Positions 1 through 11,329 of a stretch of 64,000 bases of DNA are shown piece by piece. Source of the stretch: Haliclona indistincta. Lineage: Eukaryota > Porifera > Demospongiae > Haplosclerida > Chalinidae. Position 1 is the first letter of the stretch, and every line of letters starts with the position of its first letter. The notes below the pieces were generated by a model. It saw only the letters and a program-made list of their open reading frames with translations. It had not been told where the DNA came from and made no database searches. Location of the stretch: assembly GCA_964017065.1 (NCBI GenBank), contig OZ024789.1:1334764-1398763 (forward strand). Direction: 5' to 3'. A program made the translations under genes and the position numbers.

Positions 1-864
1 TAAAATTTGTATTAGGTTTAACAGCAGTGTTGTTTAGAGAACATACTTTCTAATCTTATCGATATTATACTAGTCAGTTTCAAGCTATGTAGGCGGCAGC
101 TTTTTCCATCGGCTGTCAATGAGATGCTTCCAGGTACTGTTACTAGCTGATTGAAGCCATTAGCCATGTACTCAACACTTCATCAGCTAGTTTTCTTAGC
201 TCAAATAATCCCTGCAACGGTCAGTTCAACATTCAAAATAAATTCTGCATAAAAAATTATAGCCTTTGATCGTTACTTCATCATCGAGAGATAAAAATAA
301 TGATCTTTATGTTTTCATCATCTCATCTGGAGGAGTGGCTCCAATGAGGATCACCAGTGTTTGTTATGGTGATTTATCTATACAATGAACAATCACTCAA
401 GTCATTTTCAATTGTTAAGATAATACTTGGAACCATAATTACCACCAGAACCGGATAAACAGCTGGGATGCAGAAGGATCACGTGTCAGCACAACGCTAT
501 ATAGCTGTAAAAGCCTTTTACACCATGGATTACTATGTTTCAAATAATTATTTTTGAGTGTACCTATTCACGTCTACTGTACATCCAGTCCATTGCTGCT
601 GTTCTTTAATCAGTGGAATCGAGGTACTAACAATTACCTCTTCTCTCAGCCACTGCTCGTGGGAAATTCTTTGCTGCAAAATGCTGCATGGTCTTGTACC
701 CTGACCTCCTCTATTAGGAGGTCTTGCCTGGTACATGTTTGCTCATCAAGAGAGAGCTATAGATGTAAAAACGAGCTACATCTTCAAACAACTGTTACGT
801 AGATTGAGACAAAAACTTGAAATCAATGAACTATGATTAGTCAATGTAAAAGAACACAAAGTTA
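1..864. other. 3' flank of gene A, no gene seen
   Basis: No convincing coding region. The 82- and 62-codon open frames here lack recognisable motifs and overlap each other on opposite strands. A short hairpin (GACCTCCT / AGGAGGTC) lies at 702-722. The copy-2 equivalent is 52341-53204. Confidence 0.5.
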
Positions 865-3800
865 CTAGTTCTTTCTGCTCTTGTCATGAATAGGTTCCCA
901 GTCTACTCCATGTCTCTCTGCTAGTGGTACAGCTTTGTTTACTAGACCATAGCAGAATAGAGTTTCCACCACATCTTTCCATGTTAGTTTTGGTGACTGG
1001 TTGATCCACATACCCAGTATCTTCATGGTGGCTGTCTTTGCCTGCATGTGATGGTCACTAATTATTTGTTTACAGTTGGTGAAAAGATCATCATTGTTCA
1101 AACATCTACACAGAGTAAGTGGTTCGGTGATGTGTGCTATAGGAAACTCATCAAGAAGAGCCACTTCTGAAGTGACTTGCTGAACGATAGAGCCAGAGGA
1201 GGGATGAGTAGGTGGTGTGGCTGCTTGAAGTATAGTAACAACAGAGCTAGAGGAGGACTGAGTAGGAGGTGTAGCTGCTTGTAGTACAGTAACGATAGAG
1301 CTAGAGGAGGGCTGAGTAGGAGGTGTGGCTGTTTGTAGTAATATTGCAGTGAACAGCAAAATTATTGTGAAAGGTCATGTGCTTACCATGTTGGAAAACA
1401 TGTGATGAGCCCAGGAATGCCAGGACTATAGCAATGATGATACCTACTAGCACAGCAAGAAAAGCTGCTTTGAATGTGTTGGAAAATCCTAAAAATAGAT
1501 CAACAAAAAAAATAATTATAATAAATTTCTGATCAAATAAAAAAATACTTATTCACACAAGCTATTGCACAAAATTATGTGTTTCATACTCAAATTTTGT
1601 TAGAGGTGGGAAATACAAATAAATTAAACCATAGCATGAATAATTCTCTTTGATGTAACGAGCGTTAATGAATCGTGTACAGCCCGCACGCGTTTCAAGA
1701 TGGCCGCCGCGTTCGAGAATCCACAAAGAAACAGCGCTCGGGCTGCTCTGCGGTCTTCCTGCGACGTAAGGTAGCCAGCTAGACATCAGGCAAGCAGCGC
1801 ACTATGGTTTAAAGTAGTTATATACCTCACAGTCGGTATATAACTACTATTTAGAGTGGGTAACAAGATATTTGTGGAACCACTAGCAATTTAAATAATG
1901 CATTTTTTGACTTTAGTGACTAACCGTAAAGTTTTTCCTCAAAATATTTCCTCTACATGCATGTTTTCCTCAAATAGAGAGGATATTCTGTATTTGTCTG
2001 TATGAAACCCAGCATGCATAGGTGCTCAATCTCAAACTCAGAAAGCCATTATACCAGCAATGACAAGCTGTTCATGTGACTATAACTAAAATACTCAAGT
2101 TCCTGTACATCCCATTGTACTGTGACCATGCATGTGTGCACAGGGCGGCACAATTATTGTGTTTGTTCAGTGTAAACTAAAAGATACAGTACTATCCAGA
2201 TGCAAGGTATACCGCGGACGGGTTCAAACTCAAATGCTATTGCTCACCACTACAGTACACTAGCTGTCTCTATGCTTAGTAGTATCAGTGCAGTTTTCAC
2301 TTGCATACTCTTTGAACAAACACTTGTTTTTGAAACACGTTTGTGAACGATCATTTGCAATTACGTCAACCGCGTTCGTGTTTTCGTTCAAACACGTTCG
2401 TTTTACAGTCCTTTATATAAACATTGCATATGGACAGTACTGTAGAGGCCTTTGATAGAATTAAAGGCCTGGTAACAATTGCACGCACATGTGCGAAAAT
2501 GATAGTAAAGTTCAGTAATTTACTACGTAAAACAACATTAAAATTCGTTAAAAGCAGGGAAAAGCACGCTGATTGTACACGGACGACTGGTAGCACAGTG
2601 ACTTTCCAAAGCCAGTGAGGAACCAAGCGAAGATGTCACTGCCTTGGGATAGACATGAATATAACAAAGAGCACCTAAATGTCCCTATGATCACGCGATT
2701 TGAGCGAAACTTTACGCATGCACGTGCAATTGTTACCAGGCCTTCTATCAAAGGCCTAGGAACGAGGCTAACGGTACTGTAGCATTGAATCTTGCTAACT
2801 ACAGCATACATAACATTGTGGAAATCATGCTTTGTACAAAGACATTTTGAGTGTAGAGTAGATTTTGCCTTACCAGGTGGTTTAGGACGGGCATCAGTGG
2901 TAGATTGATTGGTTGTTGGCTGAGTGCTGGATGAGTCAGATGGTTGATCTGAGAAGAGAGAGAGAAACTGTAGATAAACTAAGGTATCAATTTGTATTCT
3001 TAGTACAGTACCGCTCACGAGTAAGTGGACAAACACCCGTGGGAGACTCGCAGGCAACCCAAGGGTAATTTTGTCTTGCCCGCGGAACCGTGTATCATTG
3101 ATCGCGGGTACAGAGTGCATCACGCGCGGGTGCGGGTATGTACAATTGCACTTTATATATGCGTGCGCAAGTCACACAATGACAATGTGTGTCTGCCTAG
3201 CTAGCTAGCTAGCTAATCGTGCCCAGAAGCGCTGTTACAGATCGGAGCTTCTGTTGAGGGGAGCGGGGCAGGCGAGAGTGCATGCAAGGCGTGGCAAGCT
3301 GCATGTGGGCCGCGGGTAAGTGTGGTGCGGGTACACGTTCACAGACCCGCAGACACCCCCGAGTTACGCACGGTTAGCCCGCGGGTTTGAGTACACTTAC
3401 TCGTGAACGGTACTGTACAGTGCTTCTAATCTAGAGTGGCCATTTCTATTTCACCATGTTACATAGCTAGTATTGACATCTAATCAAACTTACTACGTGC
3501 TGTGCAATTTTGCAGATTGCAAGACCAAATACACAAGATACACGAGCTACAAGACAATCTTTCCAAACAATGGCAGGATCTGGCTATTCAGTGCAAAAGA
3601 GAATTTTCTTAACTCGTAAATTTTATCTGATCTCAGCTAGTGTTGTAAAAGTAATGGGGTTTAATTTTAGTTTAGTATCTTTCTAGTTGTAATTATTATA
3701 GTTATAAAGAACATTGAGCACATCTAGTTTTAGTTATTGTGAAATATTGTTATTTTTAGTTTTAGTAAATTTCAGTCTGGTATTAGTTATAGTTCGTTAT

Positions 3801-6800
3801 TGTTAACAATAATGAGTTGACCTTTACAAAAATATAGTTTTAGTCATCACCAGAAATAAAGGACATCACACGGAATTACGTTTACGCACAGTACACGATT
3901 TACTTGTAATGTAACACGATGAATATAACGGGTTGCTAATGACAACCTCTCCATTCCACGAAGGTCATCTTGGATCCACACCCACGCAATCGAGCCACAC
4001 CCACGGAGAGCCTGGGGACGAGGCTATTCTGGTTCATACAATAACAAGGCAGCTGCAGTTGTGGGTAGTTTTGTCTTCTGAGAAATCTATATTGCCATTT
4101 AAGTGAGCATATCACGCCATTACTGGCTTTTTAATTAAAATTATTATTAATTTGCTTTTTGAGCAAATCTCGATTCTTTTCTGTGGGTGGAGCTATCTAG
4201 TCTAAGAATGAATAGATGGGGATTTTCTCCTATGTCTGGAGTGGTTAGTCTTGTTCCAATGAGATGTGACAGAGCCATTCTTGTTTATACACTATAGCAT
4301 TATTATAGTTATACCACCTGAATCATTATTGACAAGTACTTGATCTGGGCGGGGTCAATTCAAGTCTGTCAGTCCTGATTTTAGTCACAACAGCTACAAA
4401 TGTAGCTATTAGGGAGGCACGGTAGTGACTCCCTATGTAGGGTTGAACGGAAAAACTAAATGGTGGCTACATACAATGTATTAGCGTTCAAACGCTGATA
4501 TTTCGCCTGGTAATGAATTTTATAAGTCCAAATTAAGACACTTAGATCTGCTATCTGGCGTTGCCCCATCTTACAGTAGCAAGGAGATTGCTCGAAATTG
4601 TTACTAAAGTGACGAACCTGGAAACGGTGAAAATCGAGTTTCGTCATCTTCGTTTCTTCTTTCTTTCTTCAGCGCGCCTAGCGCCTTTACGCGAGCAATG
4701 CCGAGACCAAAACACTCACGAACAGTCGTGAAATTCTCCTGGCAGGTGCCTTTTGAACTTTGTTTTTAGCGAAACGGCGATATAAATTCGGCGATTTCTC
4801 GATCGTGATCCATTGTCAGCTAAGTGTTAGACGCCATTATTGTGATTGCGCAATACGCACGTGACCAAGCTGTGGATAGCGCACGTGACCAAGCACTAGC
4901 TTGAGTATCGCCACACCGTATGGATCACGGATAACACATATTTGTCTGGAGTCTTCGAAGAACGGTAAGCTGGTGCAAGATCACCATTCTGCGCTTGCCA
5001 GATAATTTATAACCGTCGTAAAGGTCTACAAACAAGTGTGGGCGGGGCTCATATGCACTGCATGCGTAGGCGAGCTGATTGTATAGCAAAATTTAGCTAC
5101 AAGTTTAAAGAAAAGCCATCAACAACAGGAAAACTAAACCAATGGTAGAAACCAAGACGGCTCAGTACGTGCATGATATTGAACTGCACTTCACTGAAAA
5201 AGAAAAAAGGACACAAACAAGAAATTAAAAAGATTTCTATCGAAATCGAAAGGTTGTAGGGTTGTGAAATCTACCACTGGTCCACAATGTAAACTAACAA
5301 GGAGCAAGCATGGAATGGTAACACAATTGACTTGCTAACAGACCATAGATCCCTACATTAGTGGCTGTTCATAAGATGAATGTATGTCAAGTGTCAGTCA
5401 ACAGCAAATAGCTGAACTAGCTATAGTCTGCCACAGCAGCCACTGATGTAGGGATTTAATTTCGATAGAAATCTTTTTAATTTCTTGTACATGTACAACA
5501 TGCATGCACAATACCATTACCTGGTCTGATAGCTGCTTCAATGTCACTAGCAATTTTGCGATCGCCTATGTCCCTCAAAGCTGTTATCAGGTGAGCCCAA
5601 GATACGTCAAAATCGTTATTTATCCAACAAGTAAACATTTTCATTTTCCTATCAGTTATTTTACGGTATTCGGCTTCTATTTCTTCAAGTTGGTGATTTT
5701 TAAGATCCAGCTGTATACCAAGTCCCTTCCAGTCAGTAACCTCTCTGCATGCTTCAAGAAGATTCTTCACTGTTAGAGGAGAGCCTGACAAAGATAACAC
5801 AAGTGAACTATAGGACTTATGATAAATTCATTCAGCTCTAATTACTCAATACTATGCTCATAATATTATTATTAATTTTATTGACAAACACATTGTATTA
5901 TACATAATAGCTAGACAGCGCATCCGAGGATCTACGCGATTTAGAAGCCCGAGAGCCGTTGCTATATAGCGCAAGCGTAGCGAGGGCGCTATGGTAACAG
6001 CGCGAGGGCTTCTACACCGCATAGATCTGATTGGATGCGCTGTCTAACAGATTTAGACCATAGCAACAGCAAACAGAAACGACGCGAACGACGAGCAAAG
6101 ACACGCGTGCGCTGTTAAAATTATTCAGTAGAACTCCGCGCACAAAACCGTAATCTGCGCCGTGTGGTGGGATTCCATTATGAGGTCGCGGCAGTGGCAG
6201 GATTCCATTATGAGTTATAGAGACCTGCAGCTACGCTTCCTGATTGGTCAACACCGCTTAGCCGTGGTCTAAATATAGGTTAGACGATGGATTCGAGGTG
6301 TCTACGGGATTTAGATCACCGCAGAAACTGATGTTTGACGTCCCGAGCGCGTAGCGCGAGGGCGTCTATTTCGGTTTCCAAGGTGAGCTAAATCTCGTAG
6401 GCACCGAGAATCTATCGTCTGAGGTGTTTAGACCATACCTGCGCTTAAGCAAACGAAGCGCTCGAGGTGGTAGAGAGCCCAGAGAAGTTCCCAGAGTCAA
6501 GCGACAGCCCGTTTTCAAGCGATGGCAGTATAAACTCGCGTGCGTTTTTCGACGACGCCATGTTGTTGTGGTTATTAATGACGTGGTTAATTAAAGGTGG
6601 TCTAAGTAAACTCAGCGGTGTACTAAGTGAAATCAGCGGTGGTCTACTTGATTTACTTTACCTCTGGCTGACCAATCAAATTGCAGAATTACATTGAAGT
6701 ATGATCTAAATAATATTATAGCCACAGTGACCATTGATTTTTAAAGAGTGAAGTCATAAACACTAAATATTATTTTAGCTTATCATATTCATTCTAGGTG

Positions 6801-7459
6801 CAGCTATGGTTTGACAATAATGACATCATAATAAGTACAAGCAGGCTAATAATCACAGAACTTGGGCTCAGAAATGTACAACATATCCGATCTGTGGATG
6901 TTTTCAGTCCTTCTCATGAACACATTGAAATAACAAAATTAAGAGAACAGTTTTAAAACAATGTCTCACATATGGTTTGAATAACAGTTCATTTGAGACA
7001 ATGTACATAATAATTATAATGCGGCTTATACACAACTTTGAACTAAACCATATTGGACAAATAGCTACACTAGGGCACATGCATGCAAAGACAAACAGTG
7101 TACGTGTACATTACTTCGTATTTATACACTAGTTTTCACTATTAATTTTCGTGACTGACTCGGATCAGGTCACTGAGCAGCTCACCGGCAGTTAACGGTC
7201 CCGGGTTCTGTTCCACATCACCCGCTGAAAGCAGGAGATGACTAATGAATGGCACGAGCATCAGAACAAGAGCGCGCCTTATGAGCAGAGAGCGACACAG
7301 AGATGAGAACAGCCCAGCACTGCCACCACCAGCTAGGAACCAGCCATGAGCCACAGACTGCTGTTGTTGCTGATGAAGATTGCGGAAGAGAGAGCTGCTG
7401 GGTGGACTAGAACAGTTGAACCGCCCTATCGTAGCTCGCCATAACTCAAGAGAGATCAT
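865..7459 (-). CDS. Gene A: 2A signal - death domain - TM - death domain protein (copy 1)
   Basis: I infer five exons: 7459-7186, 5784-5521, 2948-2874, 1488-1387 and 1328-865. All have GT-AG borders, every junction is phase 1, and they give 392 codons plus stop. Exon 1 encodes a hydrophobic stretch (about residues 57-79) followed by a perfect 2A motif DVEQNPGP at residues 81-88. Exon 2 is a death domain (about 92-178, with a WxxLGIxLxL core). Exon 3 is a Ser/Thr/Gln/Pro linker. Exon 4 encodes one transmembrane helix (about 212-232). Exon 5 has three linker repeats of the type QAATPPTQPSSSS and a C-terminal death domain, then stop. The start is the first ATG, 197 bp after the stop of gene B2. 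A TM helix between two DDs is unusual because it puts them on opposite sides of a membrane. Signalling function is inferred from the DD family; ligand and partners are unknown. Confidence 0.72.
1813..1848. repeat. Perfect inverted repeat in gene A intron
   Basis: A 14-bp stem (1813-1826 with 1835-1848) encloses an 8-base loop. It lies between exons 3 and 4 of gene A. Copy 2 has it at 54153-54188. It may be the core of a small MITE; no target duplication was identified. Confidence 0.7.
2446..2757. mobile_element. MITE with ends AGGCCTTTGATAGAA
   Basis: The first about 55 bases reappear reverse-complemented at the right end (about 2700-2757), with a small indel. There is no coding capacity; the open frames crossing it are shadows. 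It lies in the intron between gene A exons 3 and 4. Copy 2: 54786-55097. Confidence 0.75.
3003..3418. mobile_element. MITE with ends GTACAGTACCG
   Basis: The arms of about 25 bp (GTACAGTACCG..TCACGAGTAAGTG and its complement) are inverted, with GC-rich direct and inverted CCCGCGGG words inside. It is much richer in GC than its surroundings. It lies in the intron between gene A exons 2 and 3. Copy 2: 55343-55758. Confidence 0.8.
3420..5217. other. Intron of gene A, AT-rich, no gene
   Basis: The stretch 3640-3850 is built of degenerate TTTTAGTTAT words. At 4857-4897 two CACGTGACCAAGC blocks (E-box cores) lie 25 bp apart in direct orientation. A 63-codon minus-strand frame near 4456-4647 has no recognisable domain. 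Copy 2: 55760-57557. Confidence 0.45.
5218..5487. mobile_element. MITE with ends CAAGAAATTAAAAAG, nested inverted repeats
   Basis: The arms of about 29 bp are inverted (5218-5246 and 5459-5487). A second inverted pair (GATCCCTACAT..AGTGGCTG) lies inside it. The element ends 34 bp from the splice donor of gene A exon 2. Copy 2: 57558-57827. Confidence 0.8.
5933..6421. repeat. Two short foldback repeats in gene A intron
   Basis: 5933-6045 folds on the arms AGACAGCGCATCC / GGATGCGCTGTCT. 6281-6421 folds on arms of about 40 bp beginning TTAGACGATGGATTC. Both carry GCGC-rich tips with CGAGGGCG. They resemble nonautonomous DNA transposons; target duplications were not resolved. Copy 2: 58273-58761. 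Confidence 0.65.
6422..7185. other. Rest of gene A intron 1, no gene seen
   Basis: A 76-codon plus-strand frame at 6467-6697 arises from a short GGTGGTCTAAG-type direct repeat and lacks a domain. The remainder is AT-rich and featureless. Copy 2: 58762-59525. Confidence 0.4.
7196..7219 (-). other. 2A-like ribosome-skipping motif in gene A (copy 1)
   Basis: The codons spell DVEQNPGP, an exact match to the 2A consensus D(V/I)ExNPGP. Just before it lies a Leu-rich stretch ending LLLSAG, the usual upstream context. In known 2A peptides the ribosome fails to form the Gly-Pro bond and releases the upstream chain. Here that would free an 87-residue leader and restart synthesis at Pro88. N-terminal 2A signals of this kind are known from sea-urchin NLR proteins. 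Activity here is inferred. Confidence 0.85.
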
Positions 7460-7655
7460 GACTGGACGGGAATGAGCCGATCGCTACTCACTAGTCGCCC
7501 ACATTACCTCGAGATCTAATCTTCCGGGAGAACGCGCGCCAAAAATGGTCGCTTGATTGCAGCTTACACTGTAGTAGTATTACGAGAAATTTTTCGCGGG
7601 TTAACAACCAAAAAATCCTTATAAAACGGCTGTTGTAAAAATAATTATAATAGTA

Positions 7656-9396
7656 CTATAGCACATATGTAGTAATCTCATCAGTGGTAGCCTGGTCCAT
7701 ATCAGCTCCTCTCATAGCGTCTATTAGTTGCTGCCATGAGCAGGTCCCTGATGATAACCACTGGTTTAACACTGCTCTCACTAAATCCTTCTTGTCTTGG
7801 TTTGACCGATCATTTTCTATCTTCATCACTTCTTGACGTGATTTCAAGAGGAGATGAGCGAACTGTATGCACTTATCCTTGTCATGGAAATCAACAATGG
7901 AGTCTTTAATACGGAGATAACTATCATCATCTTTCTTGATAGCGATGAGTAGAGACCATGATGGTGTATCACCTGCATGGGGCAAGCAAAGGAGAACTGA
8001 ATAAACCTCAAAGGTCAGTCACTCTACAATAACTGCAGCAAGATAGGCTGAATAGCACATTGTTCTAGTAATAACTTGTGGTCCTCAAGGGGATGATTTA
8101 AGGTAGGTCTGCAGCCATGCACATGCAGCTTTATCAACAAACAGTTTTATAAAAGAATACTGCAGCATAGAATTGTTTGTAGTACAAGAGGAGTGATAGA
8201 ACTTTGGTGCTAGAAATGGTTTGTCAATAGTGCATCAAGTGCATCACAGTGATTTTTCACAATAATGCATGTCTCCATTACGATGAACTATGTATTATCA
8301 TCTTACCAGCAACAGATCTTGATGGTCTAGCAGTACCAGCTGCAGCTGAAGGGTCTGTGGGACAGTGAATGAGAAATAACACAATGTTAATAGAAACATG
8401 CACATCACACATTATGAAAGTGATCCAATTTTTTTGTGATAATTAATTATGAATAACAAACGACACGGTATATTTTAGCAACATAGTATTCTTGCAAACA
8501 ATGAAGCTAATTCTTAACCTGAAGAGTCCGTCTGAACAATTCTTCCTGCCCTCATTCCAGCACCAGCTGCAGTACACAAATAAAGCGAGTCATAGCAAAA
8601 TGTGAGCTAGATAGAGTATAAAATCACCAAGAACTATCAGATTGCTCTGAACTAGAATGCATCATGTGCTACAATGAATTTCACTTCTGTTAAAAAAAAA
8701 ACAGCAGATACATGAAGATTACTTCAAAATTCGCATAATATTAAAAACCGCAAAATGACTCCCAGCCACAGGTCATAATAATACATCTTTGACAGTCTAG
8801 TATAATATGTTATTACAAAATACTGAGAACACTGCAGTTCACTAGACTGCTGTGATAGAGAAACTGTTTACAAGCTAGGGCTAGCAGAGCTTGCAAAAAC
8901 AGGTACATATATGAATCAAGTGCACAAAGTAAACCCAAAAGCACTGTTTAGACAATTTAGACACAAGTCACACAAGCATACCTCCTCTCTCAGACAATGA
9001 TGGAACAGTTATTATGAAATATTCCTCCAATATCTTAACCTCCTCTATTAGACCAGCATGTTGTAGAGCAGTGATCAGCGTTCCCCAGGTCAGTGGTCTA
9101 GGGTCAAGCTCCTGGTTACCTCCTCTCAACCATTCAGAGAACAGATAGATTACCGGATCCGATTCAGTTTTCAAGTTTGCTATGATGTGCTGAGGGAATT
9201 TCAATGCTATAGCTAGTTGTGTTACTCGTGGTTTGATCCGATCCATGAGTCTGAAGGGAACGGTCCTTCCATCTTCACTAGTGTAGGACATGCACTGCAG
9301 GTCCTGGAGTGTCGGCGTAGCATCTGTGTGTAAACGTGAGCTAGCAGTTTGTCTCTGTGACTTTACAATGACATTCAACATACCTCTGTTTATCAT
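7656..9396 (-). CDS. Gene B2: tandem death-domain protein (copy 1)
   Basis: Five exons are inferred: 9396-9384, 9323-8982, 8566-8519, 8354-8307 and 7972-7656. All junctions are phase 1 and the total is 255 codons plus stop. Exon 1 contributes only 13 coding nucleotides (M-I-N-R plus one base). Exon 2 is a death domain (about residues 22-112) with the core LAIALKFPQHIIANL and the helix LTWGTLITAL. Exons 3 and 4 are two 16-residue Ala/Gly/Arg/Ser linkers of equal length. Exon 5 is a second, more divergent DD with the helix SWQQLIDAMRGA, ending in a stop. No signal peptide or TM segment is seen, so a cytosolic adaptor is the likely role. The first DD is a close paralogue of that in gene B1. Confidence 0.75.
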
Positions 9397-10174
9397 CTGT
9401 GCCGGAATCGATCGACTAAAGTCAGTTGTAGCACCAACAATACAGATGGATCATGCGCCCACCAAGAGTGTAAGCTTACCCACGTCACCAAGGCTATTCA
9501 CGTGATCTTGTGGACCCATGCTAAATTTAAACTGCAACATCATAGCAAACATACTGCTGAGTGCTTGCAGTGACTGCTCATTTCACGAGCAGCAATATAC
9601 TGTACGCGTTTATCGTGCAATCAAGAAGACAGACCTGATCGCTAGTACACGTACGTGTAAACAAGGCAGTGGACTTGTAAACGAGCCACACCCTCCAACA
9701 CAATACTAGGCTAGGACAACAGTAATGCTAAACGATACTTAACTTGCAATTGGAGGTGATGTTCCTATAGTGGTTATTTTAAGCTAAACATCAGCGTAAG
9801 GATTATTTACAGCCGTTGTCATGCAAGTTTTTACCAACCTTTTCTAGTCACCTATCAGTGTCATCAGTAAGTATGCAAGCACCCTGTACAGCTGTCACAT
9901 GATCTGTGGAGGTATCACACGTTAACAGACTCCATATGAAAGGAGCAATAGATTGAATAACGTTTGAATAGTGTAACTCATGTATAGCATTGGTTCAATT
10001 ATAGCAACAATATCTTAACTAACTTTACGGAGTGTCTGGAAGAGTACATAATTATGTACGTGCATGTCATAAGAAAAAATAGTTATTTTTGTCATGAAAT
10101 CTGTTGCAACATTACTGTTTTGTTAAACTGTTTTGATAAAAAGGTTTCTCTGTTCAATCGTCTCTTGCTGGAGG
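9397..10174. other. Spacer between genes B2 and B1
   Basis: AT-rich with no convincing ORF. The first about 100 bp resemble the sequence upstream of B1 exon 1, as expected from gene duplication, so the B2 promoter probably lies here. Copy 2: 61737-62514. Confidence 0.5.
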
Positions 10175-10949
10175 TTATATCCCTAGGTCTTTAGCCAGAT
10201 TCTGAGCAATAATCAACTGCCCAGACATTCTCACAGCAGTCACTACGGTCTCCCACTTTCTAGGTTCTATAGCTGTCCAGTCAGTCACCATTGCTCCCAG
10301 CTTGTCATGGTCATTCAGCAGTCCTCGATATTTCTCTACGGTACCACCCATCATGAGACCGATGGCGAGGTCTGTCCACTTGTAATCTGGGAATCCATGT
10401 TGCCTTAGCTTAAACAAGATAGTACTAGCATCTGGTTGAAGAGGAGGAAAACCTACAAGTAGAATACATGCAGGAAAAGTCAAAAAATCCCACTGTCATA
10501 TAGAAACGTATAAGATTCACCGTTGTCAGTTTCAACAAATCTCTCTTGATTTATCCTATAATAGCCAGTAACAAAAATTAATTATGTGCTATATTACTGA
10601 CTGATACTCACTGTTGTCTGGTAGCAACTGGCTCCGCCCTCACTTCAATAGCAGCAGCTGTATAATAGGTATAAATAAACAAAAATTGAATCAAGTAAAC
10701 TTAGCAATTACTTCGGAATCACGCACGATGTTTGTTTTACATTTTCACACTCCTACATTGCTATCTAGAGGCTAGCATACCTCTTCCCTCCCTCAGAGGC
10801 GGTGCAGCGGATAAAATGTGCTCCTTCAATATCTTGACCTCCTCTATTAGACCAGCATGTTGTAGAGCAGTGATCAGTGTACCCCAGGTCAGCGGTCTAG
10901 GGTCGTAATCCTGGATACCTCCTCTCAACCACTCAGAGAACAGATAGAA

Positions 10950-10958
10950 TACTGGATT
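10950..10958. repeat. Target-site duplication, left
   Basis: TACTGGATT, repeated at 31440-31448 and present once at 63290-63298 in the empty site. Confidence 0.95.
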
Positions 10959-11000
10959 ACCCGGCTGAAGTCAGCACCACATTCGCCAGCACCACATTCA
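10959..11000 (+). repeat. MULE terminal inverted repeat, left
   Basis: 42 bp matching the complement of 31398-31439 with one mismatch. It contains the 12-mer AGCACCACATTC twice, a plausible double transposase-binding site. Confidence 0.93.
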
Positions 11001-11329
11001 TAGAAACCATAAAACTACATTTTTGTGGTTTGGGCATTGTGCCTATAATAATAGCTGCTGTGCGCGCTTGACAATATCACCATAATAGAGTGCGCTTATG
11101 TACACGCGTGGTCTCGTTACTATTCAGTAGTACTGTACGGCATGAGAGAGGCAGCTAGGGCAGGAACATGAGTACAACGATCACTGGCAGTAAGTCATTC
11201 ATACTAGATAGCTGGGAGGGAGAAAAGGCTTCTCAAATGCAGTTTTGCTAGGGGGCGTGATTATATTTATAATTAAATTTAGTACATTAAAGTTGATTGA
11301 TGATCGAGTTGTTTGTTTCTAGTTGTTGA
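11001..11329. other. MULE left subterminal unique region
   Basis: No ORF or repeat stands out. It lies between the terminal repeat and the first satellite array. Confidence 0.5.

Larger units (their letters stand above)
1..10958. repeat. Direct segmental duplication, copy 1
   Basis: This block matches 52341-63298 at a constant offset of 52340. The only difference I noticed is T at 8211 against A at 60551; I did not compare every base. It holds gene A, gene B2 and the 3' part of gene B1. Homology stops at 10958, where the large transposon begins, and resumes at 31440. Position 1 is the window edge, so the true left boundary is unknown. Confidence 0.97.

Noticed and set aside
1562..1786. 74-codon minus-strand frame with a nearby AAGATGGCCGCC motif
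   Set aside because: It lies in the gene A intron, has no domain, and the motif is not an exact YY1 site.
2366..3123. 86- and 191-codon minus-strand frames
   Set aside because: They cross two MITEs; only the short part at 2948-2874 is supported as a gene A exon by splice borders and phase.
9290..9709. 71- and 63-codon plus-strand frames
   Set aside because: One overlaps the B2 death-domain exon on the other strand and the other lies in the B2-B1 spacer; no motif.
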